Shown: positions 36,481-45,622 of the stretch, piece by piece | Position numbering within the stretch: position 1 is the first letter of the stretch | Layout: every line of letters begins with the position of its first letter | Translations under genes and position numbers: made by a program | NCBI GenBank assembly: GCA_016874055.1 | Contig: VGVG01000006.1 | Coordinates: forward strand, 1-64,000 | Source of the DNA: Gammaproteobacteria bacterium | GTDB taxonomy: Bacteria > Pseudomonadota > Gammaproteobacteria > Steroidobacterales > Steroidobacteraceae | Length of the DNA stretch: 64,000 nucleotides | Reading direction: 5' to 3' | The notes under the pieces: model-generated | The model's database searches: none | What the model was told of the DNA's origin: nothing | Seen by the model: only the letters and a program-made list of their open reading frames with translations

Positions 36481-37710
36481 TCAATCGCCACTGACCCCGA
36501 CCGACTTCGCCGCCCGGTCGACATTGAGTGCCGCTCCGCTCCTTCCGAGCTCAGCAATCGTCATCTGATCGAGACCCGCCTCGCGCAACACCTCTTCGGT
36601 ATGCTCACCGAGTCGCGGTGACGGAGAACGAATGGAAGCCGGCGTGACACTAAAATTGATCGGGAACGACGGCATGCGTAACCGCCCTTCCGTCGGATGG
36701 TCATAGGATTTCCAAAATCCCGTCGCGGTAAGATGTGGATCATCCGCTAGCCCCTCCAAAGTATTCACGACGATGTGCGGAATACCGGAATCGGCGAGCG
36801 CCTCAAGCCATGCCGCAGTGGTGCGTGTCTCCATGATCTTGGCAGTGGTCTGATTAGTGGCATCTATGTTACGCACTCGATCAGCCAACGTCTTGAAACG
36901 TTCGTCGTTGATGTACTCGCGGTAACCGGTGAGCTCACAGAACTTTACCCAATGCGCATTGAGGTAAGGCAGTATCGCGATGTAACCGTCCAAAGTTCTG
37001 TAGGGCTTTCGATCTTTGCTCATCAGGCGCGTGTATCCAGGCTTACCTTTTGGCGGCTCGAACGTCATGCCCCAGAGATGCTCGGCCATGACCCAGTTCA
37101 CCATCGTCTCGAACATCGGAACCTCGAGCTCCTGCCCCTCACCAGTGCGCTCACGATGAAAAAGTGCGGCAAGCACGCCGTACACTACCGTAATAGCAGT
37201 GGTCTTATCGGCGACCACGGTCGGCAAATATCTAGGCTCGCCGAGTACAGCGTCGTTGAGCATGGCGATGCCGCTGACGGCCTGAATGGAGTCGTCGAGC
37301 GCACCGAGCTGGCCATAGGGACCTTTCTTTGAGTACCCGTACGCGCCGCAGTAGATGATGCGCGAGTTGACCTCGCGCAGATCGGCGTAGTCGAGTCCGA
37401 GCTTGGTCATCACCTGCGGTCGATTGTTGTGAACAAAGACGTCGGCATTTTTGATGAGAGCCAAAAGGGCTTCTCGAGCTCCCGGCACCCCGAGGTCGAG
37501 CACGATGCTCCGCTTGTTGCGATTGCAGGTGAGATAAAGCGCCGCCATCCCGGGGTTGTTGGCCGCGCCGAGCGAGCGGTTGCTGTCGCCGCGCGGCTGC
37601 TCGATTTTGATGACGTCGGCTCCCATGTCGGCGAGCATCTGGCACGCCCAAGGCCCGAGTACGACGCTCGTCATCTCGACGACCTTGATCCCATTTAGCG
37701 GTCCGCTCAT
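36481..37710 (-). CDS. CaiB/BaiF family III CoA-transferase
   Basis: The 409-residue product is a family III CoA-transferase: LNGIKVVEMTSVVLGPWACQ at the N-terminus, LADMGADVIKIEQPRGD, and the catalytic Asp168 in LPTVVADKTTAITVVYG. It transfers CoA between carboxylic acids; the acids cannot be inferred. It is the only CoA-transferase of the block on the minus strand, convergent with the amidohydrolase-like gene and separated from the plus-strand pathway genes by an empty 775-base stretch. Confidence 0.9.
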   Translation of the reverse strand: MSGPLNGIKVVEMTSVVLGPWACQMLADMGADVIKIEQPRGDSNRSLGAANNPGMAALYLTCNRNKRSIVLDLGVPGAREALLALIKNADVFVHNNRPQVMTKLGLDYADLREVNSRIIYCGAYGYSKKGPYGQLGALDDSIQAVSGIAMLNDAVLGEPRYLPTVVADKTTAITVVYGVLAALFHRERTGEGQELEVPMFETMVNWVMAEHLWGMTFEPPKGKPGYTRLMSKDRKPYRTLDGYIAILPYLNAHWVKFCELTGYREYINDERFKTLADRVRNIDATNQTTAKIMETRTTAAWLEALADSGIPHIVVNTLEGLADDPHLTATGFWKSYDHPTEGRLRMPSFPINFSVTPASIRSPSPRLGEHTEEVLREAGLDQMTIAELGRSGAALNVDRAAKSVGVSGD

Positions 37711-38485
37711 CGGGCACCTCCCTGAATCAACCCCTCAACATCGATGATACGCTTGGTCCGTGTGCTCGGAACGCTTCCTCTTTCGGGCTTCCCTTCAGGC
37801 GGTCTCGGTTGCCTGGCATTGGCGAGTCTGGAGATCGAGAGGTTCTTTAGATTGTCGGGCAGCCGCTCATTCCGCAGTTCGGCCGTGTCTTCGACAACCC
37901 CATCGGGAGCGCAGGTCGATTCATCGGCTTCTCGCCGCGGCTCGAGGCAATCTCTTGGTCCCGCTTTTGGTTTTTACTGGTTATTCGGCTCTTAGCTAGT
38001 CGTGGCTGCAGGCTCAGTAGTTCTGCTTGCAGGGTTTGAGTAATGTGCGGTGCGCGACCCATACTCGAGTCTGCTCTCTAATTCTTGGCGCTGATGATGA
38101 ACCACTCACCGCACCCCTTCACCGATAAGCTCCTCCTGAGGGCGAAGTCGGTCTCATTTATTACCCAATGACCCCAATGACCGTATCAGCCAACACGCTT
38201 TGTATCGAAAGACAGGAAGTCATTCGCAGCTCGCGGCCGATTTCGTCGATTATCACCTGCTTTGCAGTGCTTGCCAGCGGAGCGCTGCTCTTAACGATAG
38301 GGCGCTTTTTTTTGGATGTTTTTGGGCCGCTCGCTGATACCGGCTTCAGCGATCCCGCCGCGGCACATCTTTAAGATGGACAACTTCAGTGGAATTCTGA
38401 CCGCCGGTTTTTATATCTGACCTCTCGCGCATTTGGCACGAGGTCACAAATCGAGTCGGCTCGCCCACTCCTCCGAGGCACTTCC
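37711..38485. other. Long intergenic stretch without a supported gene
   Basis: About 775 bases between the minus-strand CoA-transferase and the frameshifted EamA gene. Small open frames exist (for example 38168-38374, plus, 68 codons with one hydrophobic segment, and 37847-38062, minus), but none has a recognisable family. Promoters for the flanking genes should lie here; I cannot place them with confidence. Its length and lack of coding sense suggest decayed sequence. Confidence 0.45.
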
Positions 38486-39411
38486 ATGATCACAATCTCG
38501 CCTAACAGGACGAGTCATATCGACCCTTGGGGTGCACTTGCCTGCGCGGTTGCAGCTATGCTGTTCGCGGCCAAGGGGATTTTTGCGAAGGCGCTTTATG
38601 CGCACGGCCTGAGCTTCGAGGGCGTGGTCGCTATCCGCGCCATGATCTCCTTGCCACTCTTCTGGTGGTTTGCGCTACGACGAGAATCTCTGAGCGCTGT
38701 CGCCTCGACACCGCCCCGCGCCATCCTCATCGCAGCACTTGCAGGTGCATTGAGCTACTACCTTGGGGCACTGCTCGACTTTTTCGCACTCACCATGATT
38801 GACGCGAGCATCGAACGCGTCCTCATCTTCAGCTATCCGGCGATGGTAGTGATCTTTACCTCCGCGCGAGATAGGCACTGGCCCGAACCGCGGGTATTGG
38901 CCGCTACGCTCCTTGCATACCTCGGAATTTTTTTACTGTGGGTGGATTCGATTTGACGGAGCTGCGAGCAAACCTACTCAGCGCTCTGTTCGTAATCGGC
39001 TCTGCGCTCTCCTATGCTATCTATTTTTTGGTGAGCGAAACTTACACGCGCTCGGTCGGTAGTGCGCGCTTCACGCTCATCGCGATGACGGCAGCGACGG
39101 TCTGCCTCGGACCCCATTACCTCTTTTTGCACGGGGCCGAAGAGCTCGTAACAATCGCACCAACCGGATGGCTGCTGGTAATCGGTATCGCGCTCTTCTG
39201 CGTGTTTTTGCCCGTTTCATTACAGGCCGAGGGCGTGAGAAGAATTGGGGCCGAAAGAGGTGCCGTGCTGTCTACGGTTGGTCCGCCGACAACTGTAATT
39301 CTCGCGTACGTTCTGCTCGGCGAGCGTTTGTCGGCGTGGCAATGGGCGGGCATCGCGCTGACCGTGCTCGGTATTATGATGCTAGACCTCGCCCGCTCAA
39401 AAAAGCTCTGA
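38486..39411 (+). pseudogene. EamA/DMT permease split by a frameshift in a T-run
   Basis: Two frames together give a full DMT-type permease of about 308 residues with ten hydrophobic helices. The first half (38486 onward) has GALACAVAAMLFAAKGIFAK and RVLIFSYPAMVVIF and runs to LGIFLLWVDSI and a stop at 38954-38956. The second half continues from GGFDLTELRANLLSALFVIG to 39411. The switch lies at seven Ts (38928-38934); eight Ts would restore one frame. A GTG at 38938 could restart translation of the second half. Either the gene is inactive, it varies by slippage, or the base count is wrong. Confidence 0.85.
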
Positions 39412-39466
39412 GGCGCAGCGATCGATCGGTGGTGGCATACTTTCCCGTAGCAAGCGGAGATTCAAC

Positions 39467-39985
39467 GTGAGCCATACCCCTATCAAGGTTTCCCCGACTC
39501 GCTATCGCGAGTCCTTCGGCCGGTATTTCGAGGACTTTGTCGTTGGCGACACCTACGAGCACAGGCCCGGGCGAACCATCAGCGAAGCCGATAACACCTG
39601 GTTCACGCTGCTCACCATGAACACTCATCCCCTGCATTTCGATGCTGAGTACGGTAAGGCATCAGAGTTCGGTCGCTGTCTCGTCGCCTCCCCGCTCACG
39701 CTCGCGATCCTAGTCGGCATGAGCGTCACGGATGTCAGCCAAAAAGCGATCGCCAATCTCGGGTGGAAGGACATCCGCATGACTGCGCCGGTATTCCCTG
39801 GCGATACGCTGAAAGCCGAGTCCGAGGTCCTCGACAAGCGTGACTCAAGTTCCAGACCGACTGCGGGTGTCGTCACCGTACGCACGACCGGAAAGAATCA
39901 AGATTGCAAGGTGGTCTGCACTTTCGAGCGCAGCATCCTCGTCGCGAAACGCGGTCATGCGGTCGAGGACCGCATGGGCTACTAA
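39467..39985 (+). CDS. MaoC-family enoyl-CoA hydratase
   Basis: The 172-residue product has the hot-dog hydratase-2 signature: EDFVVGDTYEHRPGRTISEA, then DNTWFTLLTMNTHPLHFDAE with the catalytic Asp/His pair, and FPGDTLKAESEVLDKR. Its pattern resembles mesaconyl-CoA and beta-methylmalyl-CoA hydratases more than PhaJ, but this is a judgement by eye. The start is GTG at 39467 with GGAGA six bases upstream. It is the first intact gene of the plus-strand pathway run, 21 bases before the acyl-CoA dehydrogenase. Confidence 0.9.
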   Translation: MSHTPIKVSPTRYRESFGRYFEDFVVGDTYEHRPGRTISEADNTWFTLLTMNTHPLHFDAEYGKASEFGRCLVASPLTLAILVGMSVTDVSQKAIANLGWKDIRMTAPVFPGDTLKAESEVLDKRDSSSRPTAGVVTVRTTGKNQDCKVVCTFERSILVAKRGHAVEDRMGY

Positions 39986-40006
39986 AACACCGTCGGAGTT
40001 CGAACT

Positions 40007-41152
40007 ATGAGTGACAATGTCGATCAGGAAGTCATCGACAGCATCGAACGCTGGGTCCAGCGAGAGCTCAGGCCTGTCGCTAAAAAATTTGACCATGCTG
40101 ACGAGTATCCGGAAGACATCGTCGAGCAAATGAAAGAGCTCGGCCTATTCGGCGCCACGATACTACCTGAATATGGCGGGCTCGGGCTCTCCGCCTCCAC
40201 CTATGCCAGAATCGTGATAAGCATCGCCTCGGTTTGGATGGCACCGGTCGGTATCTTCAATTCGCATCTCATCATGGCGGCGTGCGTGCAGCGCCACGGC
40301 ACGAGCGAACAGAAATCGAGATGGCTACCCCGCTTCGCGAAAGGCGAAATCCGCGGCGGCGTCGGCCTCACCGAGCCAAACGCGGGCACCGACTTGCAGG
40401 CCATTCGAACGGTCGCCCGTCGTCACGGTGATCACTACGTTATCAACGGCACAAAGACCTGGATCACCAACGGCATCTACGGCAGTTGTTTCGGCGTGCT
40501 CGTGAAAACCGATCCTGACGCGCAACCTCGCCACAAGGGTATGTCGATGATCCTTTGTGAAAAAGGCGGAGGATTTAAAGCTTCTAGAAAAATTCGGAAA
40601 TTGGGCTATAAGTCCATTGATAGCGCCGAACTTTTATTCGCCGATTATAAAGTGTCGGCCGATAACCTCATCGGCGGTATCGAAGGTCGCGGCTTTCAAC
40701 AAGCGGTCGGCGGACTCGAGCTCGGTCGTATCAACGTGGCTGCGCGCGGAGCGGGCATCGCCGCCGGCGCTCTGCGTGACGCTCTGCGCTACGCCCAGGA
40801 GCGACAAACCTTCGGGAAGCCGATCGCCCACCATCAGGCGATCCAGCTCAAGCTCGCGGATATGGCGACGCGAGTCGAAGCGGCACGCCTGCTCATCGAG
40901 CAGGCCGCAAGAAAGTACGATACGGGCGAGCGCTGTGATCTCGAGTCGAGCATGGCGAAGCTTTTTGCTTCAGAGGCCGGGGTCGAAAACAGTCTCGAGG
41001 CCATGCGGATCTTTGGCGGCTACAGCTATTCCACCGATTTTGACGTCGAGCGCTACTACCGCGACGCGCCGCTCATGTGCATTGGCGAAGGCACCAATGA
41101 AATGCAGCGCATCATCATCGCGAAGCAGCTGATCGAGGGGAATCCCGTTTGA
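40007..41152 (+). CDS. Acyl-CoA dehydrogenase (first)
   Basis: The 381-residue flavoprotein oxidises an acyl-CoA at the alpha-beta bond and passes electrons to ETF. Visible signatures: GGVGLTEPNAGTDLQAIRTV (FAD/substrate segment), NGTKTWITNG, RINVAARGAGIAAGALRDAL, and RIFGGYSYSTDFDVERYYRD followed by GEGTNEMQRI, which carries the catalytic Glu. The ATG at 40007 has CGGAG upstream. Its last base pairs overlap the start of the next gene as TTGA, so it is coupled to the CoA-transferase pair. It looks closer to the short/branched-chain or glutaryl-type group than to long-chain enzymes. Confidence 0.93.
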   Translation: MSDNVDQEVIDSIERWVQRELRPVAKKFDHADEYPEDIVEQMKELGLFGATILPEYGGLGLSASTYARIVISIASVWMAPVGIFNSHLIMAACVQRHGTSEQKSRWLPRFAKGEIRGGVGLTEPNAGTDLQAIRTVARRHGDHYVINGTKTWITNGIYGSCFGVLVKTDPDAQPRHKGMSMILCEKGGGFKASRKIRKLGYKSIDSAELLFADYKVSADNLIGGIEGRGFQQAVGGLELGRINVAARGAGIAAGALRDALRYAQERQTFGKPIAHHQAIQLKLADMATRVEAARLLIEQAARKYDTGERCDLESSMAKLFASEAGVENSLEAMRIFGGYSYSTDFDVERYYRDAPLMCIGEGTNEMQRIIIAKQLIEGNPV

Positions 41153-42366
41153 GTGACGCAACAACCAAACAAGGGCCGCCGCTGCCGCTGCGAGGCTTAC
41201 GCGTGCTCACTTTCGAGGCCTTCGGCGCGGGCCCTTTCGGGTCCATGTATCTTGCCGATCTCGGTGCGGAGGTCGTCAAGATCGAGAACCGCCTACAAGG
41301 CGGGGATGCGACTCGTGGCATGGGGCCTTTTTTTCTCGGTGAGCACGACTCGTACTTCTTTCAGACCTTCAACCTCAACAAGCGCAGCGTCTGTCTCGAC
41401 CTGAAGACCTCGGACGGGCAATACGCTTTCCAACGAATCGTGGCGAAGTCCGATGCGGTGCTCAACAACCTTCGCGGGGATCAACCGGACAAACTCGGTC
41501 TCACCTACGCCGCGCTCAAAAGCTCTAATCCGCGCATCGTGTGCGCACATTTGTCGGCCTACGGCCGCGACAACGAACGTCGTGGCTGGCCGGGCTATGA
41601 CTACCTGATGCAAGCCGAGGCGGGTTACCTGCATGTCACCGGTGAGCCCGGCTCGCCGCCCGCCCGAATGGGTCTGTCAATCGTTGATTACATGACTGGA
41701 ATCACGACGGCTCTCGCCTTGCTCGCCGCGCTTTTCGGTGCCGCGCGCAGCGGGACCGGTCGAGATGTAGATGTCAGTTTGTTCGATGTTGCGCTCCATC
41801 AACTCTCGTACCCGGGAACCTGGTACCTCAATGACGGCCTCGTAACCGGTCGCATACCGCGCAGCGCTCATCCGACGGCAACGCCCGTTCAGCTTTTTAA
41901 GACTGCAGACGGCTGGATTTTCATCATGTGTATGACCGAAAAATTTTGGCAGGAACTGATACGCATCATCGACGCGCCACAGATCGGTAAGGATCCGCGC
42001 TTCACCACTATGCCGCTTCGGCGCGAGCATCGAGAATCTTTGACGCCGCTACTCGATGTGGTGTTCGAACAGCACCCCACCTCTTACTGGCTTGCCAAAC
42101 TTCAACGCGCACTGCCCGCAGCGCCAGTGAATGACCTGGCTCAAGCGCTGCAAAACCCCTTTCCCATTTCGACCGGCATGATCCGATCGACCCCGCATCC
42201 GTTGCGCGCAGATTTCCGCAGTTTCGCGAGCCCCATCAAACTCGATGGACAACGCCTCCCGACCAAGTCCGCGCCAGGCTTAGGCGCCGACACCGATACA
42301 GTACTTGCCGAGGTCGGTTACTCAGCCGAAGAAATTGAATCTCTGCGCGAGCGAGGCATCACGTGA
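41149..42366 (+). CDS. CaiB/BaiF CoA-transferase, first of an overlapping pair
   Basis: The 405-residue product starts from a TTG that overlaps the dehydrogenase stop (TTGA). It has LRGLRVLTFEAFGAGPFGSM, LADLGAEVVKIENRLQGGD and the position of the catalytic Asp in MGLSIVDYMTGITTALAL (Asp180). The N-terminal region differs from its neighbour's, so the two are not recent duplicates. Their overlap (GTGA) suggests co-translation and perhaps a two-subunit enzyme, as known for BbsEF and SmtAB in the same family. Confidence 0.9.
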   Translation: MSDATTKQGPPLPLRGLRVLTFEAFGAGPFGSMYLADLGAEVVKIENRLQGGDATRGMGPFFLGEHDSYFFQTFNLNKRSVCLDLKTSDGQYAFQRIVAKSDAVLNNLRGDQPDKLGLTYAALKSSNPRIVCAHLSAYGRDNERRGWPGYDYLMQAEAGYLHVTGEPGSPPARMGLSIVDYMTGITTALALLAALFGAARSGTGRDVDVSLFDVALHQLSYPGTWYLNDGLVTGRIPRSAHPTATPVQLFKTADGWIFIMCMTEKFWQELIRIIDAPQIGKDPRFTTMPLRREHRESLTPLLDVVFEQHPTSYWLAKLQRALPAAPVNDLAQALQNPFPISTGMIRSTPHPLRADFRSFASPIKLDGQRLPTKSAPGLGADTDTVLAEVGYSAEEIESLRERGIT

Positions 42367-43541
42367 AGCTTGAGGGCTTGCGCGTTGTCGATCTGTCGCA
42401 GTTCCTACCGGGACCGCAGCTCACATTGATGATGGCCGATCACGGCGCTGAGGTAATCAAAATCGAGCCGCCGGGCGACGGCGAACCCGGTCGATACATC
42501 GGGCCACGCGAAGGCCGCCATACCGTTTTTTTTCGTAATACTCAGCGCGGCAAGAAAAGCTTCTGCGTCAATCTAAAGTCCAACGAAGGACGCGAGGCAG
42601 TTTTACGTCTCGCAGATACAGCGGATGTTTTCATCGAGGCGTTCCGTCCCGGGGTCGTCGATCGCTTGGGTGTTGGGTATGAGGCTGTTTCGGCTCGTAA
42701 TCCGCGTATTGTTTACTGCTCGATCTCTGCGTTTGGGCAGAGCGGGCCGTACAGCGCCCTGCCCGCGCATGATCTGGCGACCGAAGCCTTGAGCGGCATC
42801 GTCAGCTTGAATGAAGGTAACGATGGCGAGCCAGTCATGCCGCACGTGCCGGTAGCAGACATCACCGCATCTCTGCACGCGCTCTCGGGCGTCCTCATGG
42901 CGCTGTTACGGAGAGAGAGAACCGGTCGCGGCGATTACATAGACGTTGCGATGCTCGACTCCGCTATCACCTGGACACTCAACATCACCGGCTCCACTTT
43001 CGCACACAAGACACCGCCCAAACCCAAAGAGGAACGAAGCCTCGGCGGTTCGGCTTTTTACAACATCTACCGAACGAGCGACGGACTTCACGTCGTACTC
43101 GCCGCGCAGGAGCTCAAGTTCGTACGAAAACTTTTGGGCGAGCTCGGTCGCCTCGACTTCGTCGAGCTTTGCGAGCGTGGTCCCGGCGTCCACCAAACCC
43201 CGCTCATTGCTTATTTGCGTGAGCTCTTTGCGACACGTACCCGAACCGAGTGGGTCGACTGGTTCCGAGGCAAGGACGTGGGGTTCGCCTGGGTCAATAA
43301 CCTCCGCGAGGCGTTTGACGACCCTCAAGTGCGGGCTCGAGGCATGCGCTTGCTCGACGAACAGGGTTACGAGCACATCGGCCCACCCGTGAAGTTTCGT
43401 CAGGAACCCGCCGCGCCGAGGCTTCGACTGCCAGAGATCGGCGAGCACAATTCCGAAATCTTCCGCGAACTCGGCTACGATGATGCGGCGATCAAGGCGT
43501 TTGCGAAGACCCTGGAAGCTGGCGGATCCAGCCATCGGTAG
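42363..43541 (+). CDS. CaiB/BaiF CoA-transferase, second of an overlapping pair
   Basis: The 392-residue product starts at a GTG overlapping the previous stop. Family segments: [40 protein letters not shown], and the catalytic Asp166 in [16 protein letters not shown]. The C-terminal part [20 protein letters not shown] followed by [12 protein letters not shown] is standard. Both members of the pair keep the Asp position, so either could be catalytic. Which CoA donor is used (succinyl-CoA would be typical) cannot be told. Confidence 0.91.
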   Translation: MKLEGLRVVDLSQFLPGPQLTLMMADHGAEVIKIEPPGDGEPGRYIGPREGRHTVFFRNTQRGKKSFCVNLKSNEGREAVLRLADTADVFIEAFRPGVVDRLGVGYEAVSARNPRIVYCSISAFGQSGPYSALPAHDLATEALSGIVSLNEGNDGEPVMPHVPVADITASLHALSGVLMALLRRERTGRGDYIDVAMLDSAITWTLNITGSTFAHKTPPKPKEERSLGGSAFYNIYRTSDGLHVVLAAQELKFVRKLLGELGRLDFVELCERGPGVHQTPLIAYLRELFATRTRTEWVDWFRGKDVGFAWVNNLREAFDDPQVRARGMRLLDEQGYEHIGPPVKFRQEPAAPRLRLPEIGEHNSEIFRELGYDDAAIKAFAKTLEAGGSSHR

Positions 43542-43579
43542 CCACCGGCGAAACTGCCGCCGATCACACGGGAGACGGT

Positions 43580-44806
43580 ATGCACTTTGATTACAGCGAT
43601 CGCGTCAAAGTACTCCGCGGGCGACTGCTTGTATTCATGGACACGCACGTGTACCCGAGCGAGCAGAGCTTCTTTAACGAAATCGCTGTGCACCGCGCTG
43701 CCGGTAATCCCTGGGTTCCGACTAAAGTCGTCGAGGAATTGAAGATTAAGGCGCGCGCCGTGGGACTCTGGAATCTTTTTCTGCCGCACAGCGCCCGAGC
43801 CCCTGAAGGGCTCGACAACCTCGAATACGCACCGCTCTGCGAAATCATGGGTCGCGTGCCTTTCGCTGCCGAAGTATTCAATTGCTCAGCGCCGGATACG
43901 GGTAATATGGAAGTGCTCGAGCGCTATGCGAGCGAAGAGCTGAAAGATCGCTGGCTCGAGCCGTTGCTAAAGGGCGAGATCAGATCCGCCTTCCTTATGA
44001 CCGAACCGGACGTCGCTTCTTCCGATGCCACCAATATTGCCTGCCGCATCGAGCGCGAGGGCGACCACTACGTTATCAATGGTCGTAAATGGTGGGGGTC
44101 GGGCGCGGGAGATCCACGCTGTAAGGTCTACATCGTCATGGGACGCAGCAATCCGAATGCGCCGGTGCATTCGCAGCAGAGTATGGTCGTGGTACCGGCT
44201 GATACGCCAGGCATCAAGGTACTGCGTCCGCTGCCGGTTTTCGGTTACGACGACGCTCCGCACGGTCATATGGAGGTCTCGCTCACCGACGTACGAGTTC
44301 CTGTGAGCCACATGCTGCTCGGTGAGGGTTGTGGATTCGAAATCGCTCAAGGTCGCCTCGGCCCCGGACGCATCCATCACTGCATGCGCTCCATCGGCAT
44401 CGCCGAACGCGCTCTCGAGCTAATGCGCGACAGACTCCTACGGCGAGTTGCTTTCGGCAAACCGATTGCCACACAGGGGGTCTGGCGCGAACGCATCGCC
44501 GAATCGCGCATCGCGATCGAGCAAGCCAGACTGCTGACGCTTAAAGCGGCGTGGGTAATGGACGTTTCAGGCAATAAGGTCGCGCGAAATGAAATCGCGA
44601 TGATCAAGGTCGTAGCACCGAATGTGGCACTGCGCGTCATCGATTGGGCGATTCAAGCTCACGGCGGCGGCGGCGTAAGCGATGACTTCCCCCTCGCCTA
44701 CGCCTACGCCTCGCAGCGAACCTTGCGCCTCGCCGATGGTCCGGATGAAGTTCATCGCGATGCCATCGCTAAAGGTGAGTTCCGAAAATGCATTCCAAAA
44801 AACTGA
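43580..44806 (+). CDS. Acyl-CoA dehydrogenase (second, ACAD10/11-like)
   Basis: The 408-residue product is of the type with the C-terminal motif [20 protein letters not shown], as in ACAD10/11-like enzymes. Other landmarks are [40 protein letters not shown] and [20 protein letters not shown]. Such enzymes often act on unusual or 2-methyl-branched acyl-CoAs. The ATG at 43580 follows GGAGAC with normal spacing. It lies 38 bases after the CoA-transferase pair and 12 bases before the SDR, so it belongs to the same transcript. Confidence 0.92.
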   Translation: MHFDYSDRVKVLRGRLLVFMDTHVYPSEQSFFNEIAVHRAAGNPWVPTKVVEELKIKARAVGLWNLFLPHSARAPEGLDNLEYAPLCEIMGRVPFAAEVFNCSAPDTGNMEVLERYASEELKDRWLEPLLKGEIRSAFLMTEPDVASSDATNIACRIEREGDHYVINGRKWWGSGAGDPRCKVYIVMGRSNPNAPVHSQQSMVVVPADTPGIKVLRPLPVFGYDDAPHGHMEVSLTDVRVPVSHMLLGEGCGFEIAQGRLGPGRIHHCMRSIGIAERALELMRDRLLRRVAFGKPIATQGVWRERIAESRIAIEQARLLTLKAAWVMDVSGNKVARNEIAMIKVVAPNVALRVIDWAIQAHGGGGVSDDFPLAYAYASQRTLRLADGPDEVHRDAIAKGEFRKCIPKN

Positions 44807-44818
44807 GCACCCGATAAA

Positions 44819-45622
44819 ATGAAAAATCTGTTTTCTATTTCGGGCAAAGTAGCGCTCGTCACCGGCGGCTCTCGAGGCATCGGCGAGATGATCGCAGCGG
44901 GCTTCCTCGCTAACGGGGCGAAGGTTTACATCAGCGCTCGTAAGGCTGATGCCTGCGCCGAAACCGCCGCCCGCCTCGCTCGAACGCATGGCGGTCAGTG
45001 CGATGCGCTACCCGCTGATCTCTCGAAAATCGAAGGGGTGACCGCGCTCGCAAAAGCCCTCGCCGAACGCGAAACCCGACTCGACTTGCTCGTCAACAAT
45101 GCAGGCGCCTCGTGGGGCGCTCCGATCGAAGCCTTCCCGGAACGCGGCTGGGACAAGGTCATGAACACCAACGTCAAAGGCGCATTTTTTTTGATCCAGG
45201 CTGTGCTTCCAATGCTTCGCGCGGCGGCCACAAAAGACAACCCGGCGCGCGTCATCAATATCGGCTCCATCGACGGCATCGGTAAGCCACTATTCGAGAC
45301 CTACTCTTACGGTCCCTCGAAGGCAGCACTGCATCACCTCACTCGACTGCTCGCTGCTCGTCTTGTTCCTGAGCACATCATCGTCAACGCCATCGCTCCA
45401 GGCCCGTTCCCGACTTGGATGTTAAGCACCGGTGTCGGATTCGGCGGAAGGGTCGAGGGTGATGGGGTCGATTGGGATGCCGTCGGTCGCGCCAACCCGA
45501 GCGGTCGAGTCGGCACGCCTGAGGACATTGCGGGGCTCGCTATCTTTCTATCCTCGCGAGCCGGCGCCTACACCGTAGGAGAGGTCATTACTTGCGACGG
45601 CGGGTTACTCGTCTCACGTTGA
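44819..45622 (+). CDS. Short-chain dehydrogenase/reductase (RhlG-like)
   Basis: The 267-residue product has the classical SDR motifs: cofactor loop TGGSRGIGEMI at 15-25, NNAG at 93-96, and the catalytic Ser150, Tyr164 and Lys168 (NIGSIDG, SYGPSKAA). ISARKADAC after the second strand favours NADP(H). By eye it resembles RhlG-type beta-ketoacyl reductases. In this operon it is the natural candidate for oxidising a 3-hydroxyacyl-CoA or similar alcohol. Its TGA overlaps the ATG of the sulfatase (TGATG), so the two are coupled. Confidence 0.91.
   Translation: MKNLFSISGKVALVTGGSRGIGEMIAAGFLANGAKVYISARKADACAETAARLARTHGGQCDALPADLSKIEGVTALAKALAERETRLDLLVNNAGASWGAPIEAFPERGWDKVMNTNVKGAFFLIQAVLPMLRAAATKDNPARVINIGSIDGIGKPLFETYSYGPSKAALHHLTRLLAARLVPEHIIVNAIAPGPFPTWMLSTGVGFGGRVEGDGVDWDAVGRANPSGRVGTPEDIAGLAIFLSSRAGAYTVGEVITCDGGLLVSR

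Noticed and set aside
37744-38062. Short open frames on both strands after the minus-strand CoA-transferase
   Set aside because: Serine/arginine-rich readings without recognisable domains; expected by chance at this GC content.
38168-38374. 68-codon plus-strand frame with one hydrophobic segment
   Set aside because: No family, weak start context, and it lies in a long stretch that otherwise has no coding sense.
38928-38934. Programmed frameshifting in the EamA gene as a definite mechanism
   Set aside because: A T7 run alone is not enough; no stimulatory structure is evident and simple decay or error is more likely.
42906-43535. 209-codon minus-strand frame opposite the second CoA-transferase
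   Set aside because: Shadow frame of a well-supported CaiB/BaiF gene.
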